From: JAYGED01 sp046582565
GTDB lineage: Bacteria; Pseudomonadota; Alphaproteobacteria; JAAXGF01
Direction of reading: 5' to 3'
NCBI GenBank assembly: GCA_046582565.1
Contig: JAYGED010000034.1
Location: forward strand, 1-5,797
DNA length: 5,797 nt
This document shows, piece by piece, positions 5,390-5,797 of the stretch (position 1 is its first letter; each line of letters begins with the position of its first letter). The notes beneath the pieces were generated by a model. It was not told where the DNA came from. It worked only from the letters and a program-made list of their open reading frames with translations, and ran no database searches. The position numbers were made by a program, and so were the translations under genes.

Positions 5390-5797
5390 ATGATGGAAAC
5401 CGAATTCACAGCCACGAAATACTGGCACGCTCGCGACGACGGCCGCATCCAGTGCGACCTCTGCCCGCGCTATTGCAGGCTAAACGAGGGTCAGCGCGGG
5501 TTGTGCTTCGTGCGGGCGCGCGAGGGCGACGCCATTGTGTTGACCACCTATGGACGCTCCAGCGGCTTTTGTGTCGATCCCATCGAGAAAAAACCGCTCA
5601 ATCATTTCCTGCCCGGGACCCCGGTTTTGTCCTTCGGCACGGCGGGCTGCAATCTGACCTGCAAATTCTGCCAGAACTACGACATCTCGAAATCCCGCGA
5701 GTCCGACACTCTGGCCCATGCCGCCACGCCGGAGACCATCGCCGCCGCCGCGCAGCGTCTGGGCTGCCGCAGCGTCGCCTTCACCTACAACGATCCG
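5390..5797 (+). CDS. amrS: AmmeMemoRadiSam system radical SAM enzyme, 3' part missing at window edge
   Basis: The first 136 residues are present and the frame is open to the end; family members are roughly 330-390 long. The radical SAM cluster motif CxxxCxxC is GCNLTCKFCQN, with C87, C91 and C94 binding the [4Fe-4S] cluster used to cleave S-adenosylmethionine. It is preceded by the typical IEKKPLNHFLPGTPVLSFGTAG context, divided here at residue 65. The N-terminus has a second cysteine group, C22, C25, C29 and C39 (CDLCPRYC and GLC), a recurrent feature of this family that may bind a further cluster or zinc. The edge cuts in FTYNDP, near the usual FTYNEP motif. Two ATG codons are adjacent (5390 and 5393); AGGG at 5382-5385 is 4 nt from the first and 7 nt from the second, so the second may be used. 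A pyruvate formate-lyase-activating-enzyme label would be the common misannotation. Confidence 0.93.
   Translation, partial: MMETEFTATKYWHARDDGRIQCDLCPRYCRLNEGQRGLCFVRAREGDAIVLTTYGRSSGFCVDPIEKKPLNHFLPGTPVLSFGTAGCNLTCKFCQNYDISKSRESDTLAHAATPETIAAAAQRLGCRSVAFTYNDP

Overview
The window is GC-rich and densely coded. It looks like a proteobacterial chromosome, most likely an alphaproteobacterium; that is a judgement from protein style and composition, since no marker gene is present. It holds two unrelated gene groups separated by a short intergenic region with one small orphan gene.

Positions 1 to about 3506, minus strand: a tightly packed operon for a multisubunit monovalent cation/proton antiporter of the Mrp/Mnh type. 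Read in the direction of transcription (right to left) the order is mnhE, mnhF, mnhG, a stand-alone DUF4040/MbhD-MbhE-like subunit, mnhB, mnhC and mnhD. The last gene runs off the left edge. Neighbouring genes overlap by 4 nt (ATGA or GTGA) or are 1 to 5 nt apart, so translation is probably coupled. No long MrpA subunit is seen. Its C-terminal (MbhD/MbhE-like) part is a separate gene, and the order matches the mbhA-H half of archaeal membrane-bound hydrogenase operons. A NuoL/NuoM-like partner, or a further module, should lie beyond position 1. A good promoter candidate lies at 3531-3559.

Positions 3507-3639: the divergent intergenic region. It carries the operon promoter candidate, a perfect 14-bp palindrome and a strong ribosome binding site. 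These are followed by an 80-residue, two-helix membrane protein on the plus strand (3640-3882) that I do not recognise.

Positions 3899-5797: an AmmeMemoRadiSam cassette. A minus-strand gene encodes a single-chain fusion of a MEMO1-like domain (system protein B) and an AMMECR1 domain (system protein A). Divergent from it, 42 nt away, a plus-strand gene encodes the matching radical SAM enzyme, cut by the right edge. The short spacer holds overlapping, oppositely oriented -10-like boxes. These three protein families recur together in bacteria and archaea; I know of no settled biochemical role for the bacterial set.

All complete reading frames appear intact. I see no RNA gene, insertion sequence, CRISPR array or convincing terminator.
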